From positions 1 through 64,000 of the forward strand of contig NZ_JBMEMN010000015.1 in the NCBI RefSeq assembly GCF_049310905.1: a stretch of DNA of 64,000 nucleotides, given 5' to 3'. The stretch's first letter is position 1. Each line of letters starts with the position of its first letter. The position numbers and the translations under genes are program-made. Shown one piece after another: positions 33,505-43,373 of this stretch. This DNA is from Gudongella sp049310905 (GTDB taxonomy: Bacteria > Bacillota > Clostridia > Tissierellales > Tissierellaceae). The notes beneath the pieces were generated by a model. That model made no database searches. It saw nothing but the letters and a program-made list of their open reading frames with translations, and was not told the origin of the DNA.

Positions 33505-35493
33505 ATGGCTGAAAAACAAAGACTGGATGAGCTTATCCAGCTTATCGACCGGTACAATTACAGCTACTATACCTTGGATAAGCCGGAAATCAGTGATGCG
33601 GAATACGATAGACTATACGACGAGCTGGTTAAACTAGAAGATGAACTAGGCATCCAATATGACTATTCTCCCACTGGACGGGTTGGAGGAGAAGTCCTGC
33701 CTGGATTTAAGAAGCATATACATCGAGGAAGATTGTGGAGCCTTGATAAAAGCCAAAGTGAAGAGGAACTAAGATCATGGGCTGAAAGAATCCAGAGAGT
33801 TGTCAGGGAATACAATAGTGATAATGAGGACAGTCTACCGGAGCCTGAATTTGTACTGGAGTTTAAATTTGATGGCCTTACGGTAAATCTCACTTATGAT
33901 GACGGAACCCTGATTCAGGGAGCAACAAGAGGAAATGGAATACAGGGAGAAGCAATTCTGCCCCAGCTTAAAACAATAAGATCAATACCGATGAGAATTC
34001 CCTTTAAGGGAAAGGTTGAAATCCAAGGGGAAGGATTAATGCCCTTGTCTGTGCTACAAAGCTATAACGAGACGGCTGATGAGCCACTAAAGAATGCCAG
34101 AAATGCAGCAGCAGGAGCTTTAAGGAATCTTGACCCGAGAACAACAGAAAAAAGAAAGCTTGCAGCCTTCTTTTACAACACTGGATATATTGAAGGTAAA
34201 AGTTTCTCGACCCATATGGAAATGATTGATTTTCTGAAGGAAAACAGACTGCCTGTTTTTCCATATATCAAGGTTTTTCAGTCAGTTGACAGGCTGATGG
34301 AGGAAATTCACAGACAACAGGAAGAAAGAAGAAGTCTGGATGTCCTTACGGATGGAATGGTAGTAAAGCTTAATGATCTAAGGAGCAGGGAAATCCTTGG
34401 ATATACAAATAAATTTCCCAGATGGGCAATTGCATACAAATTTGAAGCTGAGGAAACCACAACAAGGGTAATTGGAGTACAATGGAATGTGGGAAGGACT
34501 GCAAAGGTTACACCTTCAGCAATACTCGACCCGGTGGATATCGGCGGCGTTACTGTAAAGAGAGCAACGCTCAACAATTACGATGACATTGAACGAAAGG
34601 GTGTAAAACTCAATGGACGGGTGCTGATAAGGCGATCAAATGATGTAATACCTGAAATCCTTGGCAGCATGCCAACTGATGAACCAGTTTCAGACATAGA
34701 AAAACCCACACACTGTCCAGCATGTGGAAGTGAGCTGTATCAAAACGGAGTTCACATATTCTGCCCAAATTCACTATCCTGCAAGCCACAGCTGGTTTCA
34801 AGGTTGGAGCATTTTGCCAGCAGGGATGCAATGAACATCGAAGGCTTCAGCGAAAAAACAGCAGAGATTTTTGTAGAAAAATTGGATATAAAGGACCTCC
34901 CGGATATTTACGAGCTGAAATACAATGATATAATAGAATTGGACGGCTTCAAGGAAAAGAAGACACAAAACCTGATAGATGCACTTGAAAAAAGCAAGGA
35001 TGTAAGCCTTCATTCATTTATATACGCATTGGGAATTCCCAATGTAGGAATAAAGACAGCAAGGGACTTGGCTGACAGGTACGGATCTCTCCAGGATATC
35101 ATGAATGCTAGTATTGATGAACTGATTCAGATACCAGATATTGGAGAAATTGTAGCCCAGTCCATCGTTGAATTCTTCCATGATGACAGAATCCAGCAAG
35201 GTATAGACAAGCTTCTTAAAGAAGGGGTAGAACCTCATCACGAAACGGTAGAAGTTCAGGGAGAATCAATATTTACAAACAAGACAGTAGTCATAACCGG
35301 AACAATTGAAGGCCTTACAAGAAATGAAATAAAGGAAAGGGTTCAGCTTATGGGCGGAACAGTAACTGGTTCTGTAAGCAAAAAGACTGATTTTGTAATT
35401 GTGGGAGCTGAGGCAGGAAGCAAGCTTAAAAAGGCACAGGAGCTCGATATCCCAATTATTGGGGAAGAGGAGCTTAAAAATATATTGAAGTAA
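33505..35493 (+). CDS. ligA: NAD-dependent DNA ligase LigA
   Basis: A 662-residue ligase. It has the Ia domain (YYTLDKPEISDAEYDRLYDEL), the adenylated lysine in KFDG (Lys121), an OB fold, a Cys4 zinc finger (CPACGSEL...CPNSLSC, about residues 403-426), helix-hairpin-helix repeats and a C-terminal BRCT domain (about 590-660). It seals nicks with NAD as adenylate donor and is essential in bacteria. The gene is followed after 20 nt by gatC. Confidence 0.96.
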   Translation: MAEKQRLDELIQLIDRYNYSYYTLDKPEISDAEYDRLYDELVKLEDELGIQYDYSPTGRVGGEVLPGFKKHIHRGRLWSLDKSQSEEELRSWAERIQRVVREYNSDNEDSLPEPEFVLEFKFDGLTVNLTYDDGTLIQGATRGNGIQGEAILPQLKTIRSIPMRIPFKGKVEIQGEGLMPLSVLQSYNETADEPLKNARNAAAGALRNLDPRTTEKRKLAAFFYNTGYIEGKSFSTHMEMIDFLKENRLPVFPYIKVFQSVDRLMEEIHRQQEERRSLDVLTDGMVVKLNDLRSREILGYTNKFPRWAIAYKFEAEETTTRVIGVQWNVGRTAKVTPSAILDPVDIGGVTVKRATLNNYDDIERKGVKLNGRVLIRRSNDVIPEILGSMPTDEPVSDIEKPTHCPACGSELYQNGVHIFCPNSLSCKPQLVSRLEHFASRDAMNIEGFSEKTAEIFVEKLDIKDLPDIYELKYNDIIELDGFKEKKTQNLIDALEKSKDVSLHSFIYALGIPNVGIKTARDLADRYGSLQDIMNASIDELIQIPDIGEIVAQSIVEFFHDDRIQQGIDKLLKEGVEPHHETVEVQGESIFTNKTVVITGTIEGLTRNEIKERVQLMGGTVTGSVSKKTDFVIVGAEAGSKLKKAQELDIPIIGEEELKNILK

Positions 35494-35513
35494 TTAAAGA
35501 GGAGGAGAATGCT

Positions 35514-35798
35514 ATGATAACCAGAGACCAGGTTGTTCATATTTCAAGTATCTCAAAGCTTAAGTTTACAGATGAAGAGCTGGATGAGTTTACTGAAAAA
35601 TTTGATCAGGTAATAGGTTTTCTTGAGAAAATCAAGGAAGTTGACACTGAAAACGTTGAACCTACCTTCACCATCAACGACGAAGATGGAATCATGAAGG
35701 AAAACGGTGAAAGCCAGACACTTTCAAGGGAAGAGGTTCTGGAAAACACAGTTGAATCGCAGTACGGATACTTCAAGATACTAAAAGTTGTTGAATAG
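35514..35798 (+). CDS. gatC: Asp-tRNA(Asn)/Glu-tRNA(Gln) amidotransferase subunit C
   Basis: A 94-residue GatC, which stabilises GatA in the tRNA-dependent amidotransferase. The opening ITRDQVVHISSISKLKFTDEEL and the central EVDTENVEPTF match the family. It has an AGGAGG site and lies 11 nt before gatA. Confidence 0.95.
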   Translation: MITRDQVVHISSISKLKFTDEELDEFTEKFDQVIGFLEKIKEVDTENVEPTFTINDEDGIMKENGESQTLSREEVLENTVESQYGYFKILKVVE

Positions 35799-35809
35799 GG
35801 AGGTATATT

Positions 35810-37249
35810 ATGGACATTACCAGCTTAAAAGGATGGGAAATGAGAGAAAAACTTCTGAAAAAGGAACTATCCTCAACAGAAATCTTAAGTGCCCATCTGG
35901 ATAGAATTGACAAAGTCGAAAAAGACTTAAACTCATTTATTACTATGGACAGAGAAAATGCCTTGGAAACTGCAAAAAGAGTTGATAAAAAACTTCAAAA
36001 TGGAGAAAAGCTAGGAATAATTGCAGGACTCCCAGTTGGACTTAAGGACAATATCCTGACCAAGAACCTGAGGACCACATGCGGATCCAGGATGCTTGAA
36101 AATTTCAATCCACCATATGATGCAACAGTGGTAAAAAAAATTGTGGATGAAGATGGTATAATTATTGGAAAAACAAATATGGACGAATTTGCCATGGGAG
36201 GTTCAACCGAGACTTCATACTTTGGCATTACAAGAAACCCGAAGGACCTCACAAGGGTTCCAGGGGGATCATCCGGAGGTTCGGCTGCAGCCGTAGCAGG
36301 AAACGAACTGCCCTTGGCATTAGGTTCTGATACTGGTGGGTCTGTAAGACAGCCGGCCAGCTTCTGTGGAATAGTTGGAATGAAACCTACCTATGGTTTG
36401 GTATCAAGGTATGGTGTGGTTCCAATGTCAAACTCGCTTGACCAGATTGGAGTCTTCGGAAGAGATGTCCGCGATGCTCATATGATGCTTCAAACGGTCA
36501 CAGGCTATGATCCACTAGATGCTACATCATCAAAGAAGGCCGATAGAGATATTTCGATAGAAGGCATAAATTCTTTGAAAGGACTTAGGATTGCATTGCC
36601 TGAGCAGTATAAGAACTTGAGGATTACAGGCGATGATAAGATACAGGAAAGATTCAAGGAGACAGTAAAGGTATTTGAGGATGCAGGAGCGATCGTGGAA
36701 TACGTACCACTACCATCCCTGAAATACGCATTGGAAACCTATTATGTAATCATGGCGTCAGAGGTGAGTACAAATCTTTCAAGATTTGATGGAATTCGTT
36801 TTGGATACAGAACCGAGAATTATGAAACACTTGATGAATTGTACACAAATTCGAGGACGGAAGCATTTGGAGAAGAAACAAAGAGAAGAATCATGATGGG
36901 AAACTATGCCTTAAGTGCAGGTCATCAGGCTCAAAGCTATAAGAAGGCATTAAGAATAAGAACTCTGATAAAACAGGATTATGAAAACGCATTTAAGGAT
37001 CATGACATAATTCTTTCCCTTACTGCACCAATGCTTCCATTTAAACTGGATTCAATGATAAATTCACCAGTAGATATGTACAAGGCTGACCTATATACAG
37101 TTCCAGTTAATCTTGCAGGTCTTTGTGGTATATCCATACCAATGGGAGATTTAGATAACCTACCTGTTGGATTCCAGATTACAGGGCCGAGATTTGGTGA
37201 TTCCACAATACTTAAAGCAGGCTTAGGCTATGAAAGGGCGGTGAGATAA
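35810..37249 (+). CDS. gatA: Asp-tRNA(Asn)/Glu-tRNA(Gln) amidotransferase subunit A
   Basis: A 479-residue amidase-signature enzyme that releases ammonia from glutamine for GatB. The Ser-cis-Ser-Lys triad is recognisable in GLPVGLKDN (Lys, about residue 79) and VPGGSSGGSAAAVAG with SDTGGSVRQPA (about 150-185). Its stop overlaps the gatB start region (TAATGG), indicating coupling. It provides Gln-tRNA(Gln) or Asn-tRNA(Asn) where GlnRS or AsnRS is missing. Confidence 0.96.
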   Translation: MDITSLKGWEMREKLLKKELSSTEILSAHLDRIDKVEKDLNSFITMDRENALETAKRVDKKLQNGEKLGIIAGLPVGLKDNILTKNLRTTCGSRMLENFNPPYDATVVKKIVDEDGIIIGKTNMDEFAMGGSTETSYFGITRNPKDLTRVPGGSSGGSAAAVAGNELPLALGSDTGGSVRQPASFCGIVGMKPTYGLVSRYGVVPMSNSLDQIGVFGRDVRDAHMMLQTVTGYDPLDATSSKKADRDISIEGINSLKGLRIALPEQYKNLRITGDDKIQERFKETVKVFEDAGAIVEYVPLPSLKYALETYYVIMASEVSTNLSRFDGIRFGYRTENYETLDELYTNSRTEAFGEETKRRIMMGNYALSAGHQAQSYKKALRIRTLIKQDYENAFKDHDIILSLTAPMLPFKLDSMINSPVDMYKADLYTVPVNLAGLCGISIPMGDLDNLPVGFQITGPRFGDSTILKAGLGYERAVR

Positions 37250-38679
37250 TGGCTAAGAAGACATTGATAGGTCTTGAGATTCACGTTGAGCTCTCCACGG
37301 ATAAGAAAATGTTCTGCAATTGTAAAAACCAATACGGTGCAGATGTCAATACACAAGTTTGCCCCATATGCCTTGGACTTCCAGGAGCATTGCCTGTTAT
37401 AGACAAGCAGGCGGTTGAATATGCAATCAGGGCGGGAATTGCCTTTGATAGCGAAATTGCAGATGCAATAAGGATGGACAGAAAGAATTACTTCTACCCT
37501 GACCTTACGAAGGGATATCAGATCTCACAGGCAGACCATCCCTTGTGTTCAGGTGGATACCTTGAAATTGAGCTGGAGTCCGGACGAAAGAAGATCACAC
37601 TGGACCGAATCCATATAGAAGAAGATACTGGAAAACAGCTTCACACTGAGGATGGTACATCCCTGTTGGATTTCAACAGATGTGGAGTTCCACTGGTTGA
37701 AATTGTAACCAATCCAGACGTCAGCTCAGCTGAAGAAGCCAAGCTTTTCCTCGAGAAATTAAGAAATACCCTTAAATACATTGGAATTTCAGATGTAAGG
37801 ATGGAGGAAGGCTCTTTAAGATGTGACGTCAATATTAACGTCGTAGACGATGAAGAGGGAACAAAGACCAATATAACTGAAGTCAAGAACCTTAACTCCT
37901 TCAGATCTGCAGTAAAGGCAATTGAATACGAGGAAAAAAGACATAGAGTGCTTATGGAAAAGGGAGAAAACACGGATAAGGAGACCAGAAGATGGGATGA
38001 AGTAGCAGGAGAAACCATCCTTATGCGAAAAAAATACACTGCCGATGACTACAGATTCGCAAACGAGGCGGATATAACGCCAATCAAGATAGACAGGGAG
38101 TGGCTTGAAAGCATACGGAAAAATCTACCCGAACTTCCACATGCCAAAAAGATGAGATTTATTGAGGAGTACGATTTGAGTGATTACGAAGCCGGAGTGC
38201 TTACACAATCTCAGGAACTTGCACATTTCTTCGAGGAAACACTTGTAAATGTCAAGGATGCAAAGCTACTTGGAAACTGGATGATGGGAGATGTTTTAAG
38301 AAGACTTAAAGACGAAGACAAGGACTTTGAAGAAATGCCAATATCATCAACTAACCTTGCAGAGCTTATTATTCTTGTAAAGGATGGCAAGATCAACAAC
38401 AACACTGGAAAGAAAGTCTTGAGGGAAATGTTTGAAACCGGAAAGTCGCCTGGAGCAATTGTTGAGGAAAAAGGTTTGATACAGATTTCAGACGAAGGCG
38501 AGCTTGAAAAGATTGTGGTGGAGACCCTGGATAGCAATCCTCAGTCCGTTGAAGATTTCAAGAACGGTAAGGACAGGGCAGTTGGATTCCTTGTAGGGCA
38601 GATTATGAAAGCAACAAAAGGAAAGGCTAATCCACAGCTGGTAAATAAACTGTTGATGGAAAAAATCAAGGAAAGATAG
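37249..38679 (+). CDS. gatB: Asp-tRNA(Asn)/Glu-tRNA(Gln) amidotransferase subunit B
   Basis: A 476-residue GatB, the kinase-transamidase subunit. It starts KTLIGLEIHVELSTDKKMFC and has the zinc-binding CNCKNQYG...CPICLGLPG (about residues 24-47) and the RKNYFYPDLTKGYQISQ block. The C-terminal YqeY-like tail binds the tRNA elbow. It is the last gene of the gatCAB operon and overlaps gatA. Confidence 0.96.
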   Translation: MAKKTLIGLEIHVELSTDKKMFCNCKNQYGADVNTQVCPICLGLPGALPVIDKQAVEYAIRAGIAFDSEIADAIRMDRKNYFYPDLTKGYQISQADHPLCSGGYLEIELESGRKKITLDRIHIEEDTGKQLHTEDGTSLLDFNRCGVPLVEIVTNPDVSSAEEAKLFLEKLRNTLKYIGISDVRMEEGSLRCDVNINVVDDEEGTKTNITEVKNLNSFRSAVKAIEYEEKRHRVLMEKGENTDKETRRWDEVAGETILMRKKYTADDYRFANEADITPIKIDREWLESIRKNLPELPHAKKMRFIEEYDLSDYEAGVLTQSQELAHFFEETLVNVKDAKLLGNWMMGDVLRRLKDEDKDFEEMPISSTNLAELIILVKDGKINNNTGKKVLREMFETGKSPGAIVEEKGLIQISDEGELEKIVVETLDSNPQSVEDFKNGKDRAVGFLVGQIMKATKGKANPQLVNKLLMEKIKER

Positions 38680-38692
38680 ACGATTTTATGCT

Positions 38693-38721
38693 TTGACTTT
38701 ACGACGCTGTATCGTTATAAT
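38693..38721 (+). promoter_or_regulatory. promoter of the dicarboxylate/amino acid symporter gene
   Basis: TTGACT (38693-38698), a 17-bp spacer and TATAAT (38716-38721). It starts 14 nt after the gatB stop; the open frame that begins at the same position is therefore not the true start. Confidence 0.8.
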
Positions 38722-38752
38722 ATATGTAATAAAAAGAAAAGGGGGAAGAGTC

Positions 38753-40006
38753 ATGAAAAAAGGCAAATACGGACTGACAACAAAGGTTCTGATGGCTTTG
38801 GTAATCGGTATTATTACAGGTATTTTAGTTTATAACATGCCATCGGGTACTCTTAAGGACACAGTTTTGGTTGACGGATTATTCCTGTTTCTGGGACAAG
38901 TGTTTCTCCGTGCCATAATGATGCTTGTTGTGCCGCTGGTATTTATTTCCTTGGTTAACGGAGCCGCAAATATGGGCGATGTAACAAAACTTGGAAGAGT
39001 TGGTTCAAAGACAGTGCTATTCTATCTGACAACAACAGCCATAGCAATTGTAATAGCGCTTACACTAGGTGTACTTCTTAAACCCGGAATTGGCTTGGAC
39101 ATGGGGGCTGTAGAGGCTGTTGAAGTAACCATGAGGGACAAGGTGCCCCTTGTGCAGACATTCTATGAGATGATTCCCAATAACATAGTAGGTGCAATGG
39201 CTTCAGGCAGCATGCTTCAGATCATTGTATTTGCATTGTTGACAGGAGTAAGCCTTTCACTTTTGGGAGAAAAGGGAGCATATCTTGCAAACCTGTTTGA
39301 AAGATTGAATGACCTTATTATGAAGCTTGTTGAAATTGTAATGATATTTGCTCCAATAGGTGTATTCGGCTTGATTGCAAGAACATTCTCAACTGTTGGA
39401 TATTCTGCCATGATACCTCTGATGAAGTACATTGGCACGGTCTACATCGGTTTATTGATTCACGCTACAGTGGTATATGGTTCCATGTTTAAGATATTTT
39501 CAGGATTAAGTCTGAGAACCTTCTACAAAAAATTCCTTCCTGCAATGTCAGTTGCCTTTTCAACTGCAAGTTCAGGAGCTACAATTCCAGTAACCTTGGA
39601 AATAACTGAAAGAGACTTGGGCGTATCCAAGGAAATATCATCATTTACAGTACCGTTGGGAGCTACGATCAATATGGATGGAACAGCAATAATGCAGGGT
39701 GTTGCATCACTTTTTGTAGCACAGGTGTACGGGATTGAAATGACCTTGGCAATGATGCTTACAATTGTCCTTACAGCAACCTTGGCATCGATTGGAACTG
39801 CAGGAGTCCCGGGAGCAGGTGCAATAATGCTGACAATGGTTCTCCAATCAGTGGGACTGCCCCTTGAAGGAATTGGATTGATCATGGGAATCGACAGACT
39901 TGTCGATATGGCCAGAACCGCAATAAATGTAACAGGTGATGCCGTATGTACCACCATTATTGCAAAATCTGAAGGCGGTTTGAACGAAGATGTGTTTAAT
40001 TCGTAG
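38753..40006 (+). CDS. dicarboxylate/amino acid:cation symporter (DAACS family)
   Basis: A 417-residue membrane protein of the GltP/DctA family. The serine-rich re-entrant loop AFSTASSGATIPVTLE (about residue 285), the NMDGTA motif (about 322) and the GTAGVPGAGAIMLTMVL segment (about 365) are diagnostic for substrate and cation binding. It imports glutamate, aspartate, serine or C4-dicarboxylates with Na+ or H+. The ATG at 38753 has a GGGGGA site and begins MKKGKYGLTTKV. Confidence 0.92.
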   Translation: MKKGKYGLTTKVLMALVIGIITGILVYNMPSGTLKDTVLVDGLFLFLGQVFLRAIMMLVVPLVFISLVNGAANMGDVTKLGRVGSKTVLFYLTTTAIAIVIALTLGVLLKPGIGLDMGAVEAVEVTMRDKVPLVQTFYEMIPNNIVGAMASGSMLQIIVFALLTGVSLSLLGEKGAYLANLFERLNDLIMKLVEIVMIFAPIGVFGLIARTFSTVGYSAMIPLMKYIGTVYIGLLIHATVVYGSMFKIFSGLSLRTFYKKFLPAMSVAFSTASSGATIPVTLEITERDLGVSKEISSFTVPLGATINMDGTAIMQGVASLFVAQVYGIEMTLAMMLTIVLTATLASIGTAGVPGAGAIMLTMVLQSVGLPLEGIGLIMGIDRLVDMARTAINVTGDAVCTTIIAKSEGGLNEDVFNS

Positions 40007-40013
40007 AAACATT

Positions 40014-40040
40014 GCCCTGACACCAGTCAGGGCTTTTAAT
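40014..40040 (+). terminator. terminator of the symporter gene
   Basis: GCCCTGA (40014-40020) pairs with TCAGGGC (40027-40033), 6-nt loop, then TTTTAATTTT. Confidence 0.88.
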
Positions 40041-40083
40041 TTTGCCACTTATCTGTTACCATATCATTAAGGAGGCGAGCGGG

Positions 40084-41073
40084 TTGGAGATAGGTAAAGT
40101 ACCTAATGAATTACTTGAAAAAATAGTGTTTAACAATATATCTTTACAGCGTGACGAAGTACTTGTCAGGGCAAGCATTGGTGAAGATACGGGTGTAATG
40201 GACCTTGGGGGAGACCTTTGTGTAGTCAGTACAGACCCCATAACAGGCGCTACAAAGGCACTTGGGGCTTTGGCTGTGCATGTATCCTGCAATGATGCTG
40301 CAACCAAGGGGGCGGAGCCTGTGGCCCTGCTGTTGACCATCTTGTGCCCAGATGGGACAGGGGAAAAGGAACTTGAAGAGGTTATGAAGGAAGCAGGAGA
40401 GGCAGCGGCTGAGGTAAATGTTGAAATAATAGGTGGGCACACGGAAATAACAGACGCCGTTACAAGGATGGTCTTAAGCACAACTGTAATTGCCAGAATG
40501 AAAAGAGAACATCTTTACACATATGAGTCCATAAAGTTAGGAGACAAGGTGGTTATTTCAAAATGGATAGGCCTGGAGGGTACGCACATCCTAGCAAGTG
40601 AACTAAGAGGCAAACTAGGGGATAAGTTCAGCCAGGATGAAATCCAGGAAGCAATAGATCTTGGAAGACACCTAAGCGTAGTAAAGGAAGGTATCTTTGC
40701 TAAGAAACATGGAGTAAAATATATGCACGATATAACAGAAGGTGGAATCTACGGAGCAATCTGGGAGACTGGAAAAGCAATTGGAAAAGGTATAGACTTG
40801 TTTGAAGATCAGCTGCCAGTTCAAGATATTACAAAGAGAATTTGTGATCATCTGGGTGTGGACGTAAGAAAATTGATATCCAGTGGAAGCATGATAATGG
40901 TTGTACCGGATGAAAGTGCAGATAATCTTATCCAGGGACTTGATGGACTTGGCGTTCCTTCAACCCTTATAGCAGAGGTTACGGAAGCTGGGATTTTCAG
41001 TGTGAAAAACGGTGACAGGAAGGAGATAAAATCACCTGGAACAGATGAACTTTACAGGGCTTTGGAAATATAG
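40084..41073 (+). CDS. AIR synthase-related (HypE/ThiL-like) protein, stand-alone
   Basis: A 329-residue protein of the PurM/HypE superfamily. The N-terminal AIRS domain has EDTGVMDLGGDLCVVSTDPITGA (from about residue 33), VSCNDAATKGAEPV and IIGGHTEITDAV (about 120). The C-terminal domain has HDITEGGIYGAIWE (about 218). True HypE ends in a catalytic Cys, but this protein ends in DELYRALEI, so cyanation of hydrogenase is not expected. The actual reaction is unknown. The start is TTG 8 nt after AAGGAGG. Confidence 0.78.
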   Translation: MEIGKVPNELLEKIVFNNISLQRDEVLVRASIGEDTGVMDLGGDLCVVSTDPITGATKALGALAVHVSCNDAATKGAEPVALLLTILCPDGTGEKELEEVMKEAGEAAAEVNVEIIGGHTEITDAVTRMVLSTTVIARMKREHLYTYESIKLGDKVVISKWIGLEGTHILASELRGKLGDKFSQDEIQEAIDLGRHLSVVKEGIFAKKHGVKYMHDITEGGIYGAIWETGKAIGKGIDLFEDQLPVQDITKRICDHLGVDVRKLISSGSMIMVVPDESADNLIQGLDGLGVPSTLIAEVTEAGIFSVKNGDRKEIKSPGTDELYRALEI

Positions 41074-41186
41074 TCCGTCATATTACATTATGGTTACATT
41101 GTACCCTTCGATATTGTATGAAGACCTTTAAAATGATATAAATAACCTAGGTAGAGTTATGTTTTTCTAAAGCGGAGGAGATACTT

Positions 41187-43319
41187 ATGAGACGGATAAT
41201 TTTGACATCAATAATATTGCTTTTTATAACCCTGTTTTCAGTATCATTTGGAAACAGCGTAGATATAAACGTAAATGGAAGCGCCATGGCAGTGCCAAGG
41301 GTGGCAGTTGTAATGGATGGAAAGTCTACAAATTCAGAGTTTTCATCATTTATAATGGGAGACAGGACCCTTGTGCCCATAAGATTTGTTGCTGAGAGTT
41401 TTGGAGCGGATGTAGGTTGGAATGCTGCAACAAGAACTGCTACTGTAACCCATAAGGGAAGCCAATTGGATCTTACAATAGACAGCAATGTTGTTCTTGT
41501 CAACGGAAATGCAATGACGCTTGAAGAGAATTCAATACCGAAACTTGTTACCTACACATCTTTGAATGAAGCCAAGACAATGGTACCAGTAAGATTTGTA
41601 TCAGAAATAATGGGTTATGAGGTAGGCTGGGATGCAAGCAGCTACACTGCCATGATAAATACACCAAAAACTCAGGAAACAGGAGATGAGAGAACAATCT
41701 CAGGAATCCATGCTGAAGAAGGATGGAATGGAAACTACAGAATTAGAATCCAGACTGACGGAGAATTGAAATACAAGACCATGTTCCTTCCTGCATCAAA
41801 CAAGCTTGTTTTGGATGTTGAAAATACAATCCTTGATGTTGATGGAAGCAAGGCAAGACCGGGAGATGTAATTGTGGATGATGAGCTTATATCGAGACTT
41901 CAGTATTCACAGTTTACAATCAGCCCATATACTACGAGAATAGTTATGACATTGAATAAAGAGGAAGATTTCAGAATTGTTCAGGAAGATGGCGAAGCTT
42001 ATGTGCTTTTCCAGGATGACCAACTGGAAAAACCTGAAGAACCAGTCAGGGGAGAAGACCCTGAAGAAGATGAAGATGATGATGAAGATGAGTATACTGG
42101 TCCAAAGATGATAAGACAGGAAATAGTAAATGGCAAGCAGGCAATAGTTGTTTACGGTGTTGAAAGTCAAGATTATCATGTTATGAAGATTAGCGATCCA
42201 ACAAGACTTGTTATAGATATAATGGATACGAAAATAATTGGAGAGCTTTACCAGGAATATGATTATAGATTAAACTTTATTAAGGGAGTAAGGGCATCCC
42301 AGTTTGATAGCAACAAAACATATGGGCCTGACAAGGATGTAGTCAGGGTGGTTCTTGATGTAATGGAAGGCACCAGAGACCCAGGAATTATTGTTATGCC
42401 TGAAAGAGGCAGACTCGTTATTCTCCCTGAGGAAAATGCATGGGATGCATTCCAATATGAAAACAGAGGAACCGAGAGTGTCTTTGAATTTAGAAACCTT
42501 TTCCCTACACAATATGACATTGATTACGATGAACTTAGAAAAGAAATTGAAATAACATTGCCAGTTACAGCCACAGACCTTCCTGATGGTACATTCCAAA
42601 TTGGAGACCAGCTGGTGAGAGATGTATCTGTTGAAAGAGGAAGAAACGAAACGAAAATTATAATCCGATTCAGAAGAGGAGTAGTTTATAGCGTCCTCTC
42701 AAGACCTGAAGAACAGGTAATCAGATTGCAGGCAATCAGAAACGAGGTAGTCTTGCCTCAGAATACAACCATAGTAGTAGATGCAGGTCATGGTGGCAAA
42801 GACCCAGGTGCAGTCAAGGGAAACATTAATGAGAAGGATATAAACCTTCAAACATCCTTTAAGTTAAGAGACGCACTGCTTGCCAGGGGATACAATGTCA
42901 TTATGACAAGAGATACAGATGTTTTTATTGACCTCTACAGTAGACCAAGAATTGCAAATGAAAACAATGCAGATTTATTTATAAGTCTTCATGCAAATGC
43001 AACAATGAGCAGTTCAATAAACGGTCTTGAAATATTATATTGTCCTGCATATGAAAGTGACAAGAAAATGTATGACCAGTTCCCATTTGCTGAATTCATT
43101 TACAATGGAATTCTTGATCAGACTGGAAGAACTGGAAGGGGAATAATCAAAAGACCGGAGCTTGTAGTCCTTAGGGAGACCGAGATGCCAGCAGTACTGG
43201 TTGAAACCGGATATATGACAAACCCAGAAGAGCTTACACTTGTATTATCTGATCGTTACCAGAACCAAGTGGTTGATGGAATTATAAACGCAGTAGAGCA
43301 ATATTTTAAAGAGTATTAA
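41187..43319 (+). CDS. N-acetylmuramoyl-L-alanine amidase with copper-amine-oxidase-like and AMIN domains
   Basis: A 710-residue secreted protein with a signal peptide (residues 1-22). Residues about 35-155 form the copper amine oxidase N-like domain (DRTLVPIRFVAESFGADVGWN, repeated as TMVPVRFVSEIMGYEVGWD). AMIN-like domains (about 170-275 and 308-415) flank an acidic linker. The C-terminal Amidase_3 domain (about 527-708) has zinc ligands in VDAGHGG, NEKDIN and SLHAN and the catalytic Glu in VETGYMTNPEE. It cleaves the peptide-glycan amide bond in peptidoglycan. The ATG follows a GGAGGAG site. Confidence 0.93.
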   Translation: MRRIILTSIILLFITLFSVSFGNSVDINVNGSAMAVPRVAVVMDGKSTNSEFSSFIMGDRTLVPIRFVAESFGADVGWNAATRTATVTHKGSQLDLTIDSNVVLVNGNAMTLEENSIPKLVTYTSLNEAKTMVPVRFVSEIMGYEVGWDASSYTAMINTPKTQETGDERTISGIHAEEGWNGNYRIRIQTDGELKYKTMFLPASNKLVLDVENTILDVDGSKARPGDVIVDDELISRLQYSQFTISPYTTRIVMTLNKEEDFRIVQEDGEAYVLFQDDQLEKPEEPVRGEDPEEDEDDDEDEYTGPKMIRQEIVNGKQAIVVYGVESQDYHVMKISDPTRLVIDIMDTKIIGELYQEYDYRLNFIKGVRASQFDSNKTYGPDKDVVRVVLDVMEGTRDPGIIVMPERGRLVILPEENAWDAFQYENRGTESVFEFRNLFPTQYDIDYDELRKEIEITLPVTATDLPDGTFQIGDQLVRDVSVERGRNETKIIIRFRRGVVYSVLSRPEEQVIRLQAIRNEVVLPQNTTIVVDAGHGGKDPGAVKGNINEKDINLQTSFKLRDALLARGYNVIMTRDTDVFIDLYSRPRIANENNADLFISLHANATMSSSINGLEILYCPAYESDKKMYDQFPFAEFIYNGILDQTGRTGRGIIKRPELVVLRETEMPAVLVETGYMTNPEELTLVLSDRYQNQVVDGIINAVEQYFKEY

Positions 43320-43373
43320 TAAAAGGGGAGGGCTAAGCCTTCCCTTGTATATGTTTGAAAGGGGAATTTTTTA

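Noticed and set aside
38693..38752. N-terminal extension of the dicarboxylate symporter
   Set aside because: These codons coincide with a TTGACT-17-TATAAT promoter, and an ideal ribosome site precedes the ATG at 38753. The same reasoning removes the extensions at 27147 and 24482.
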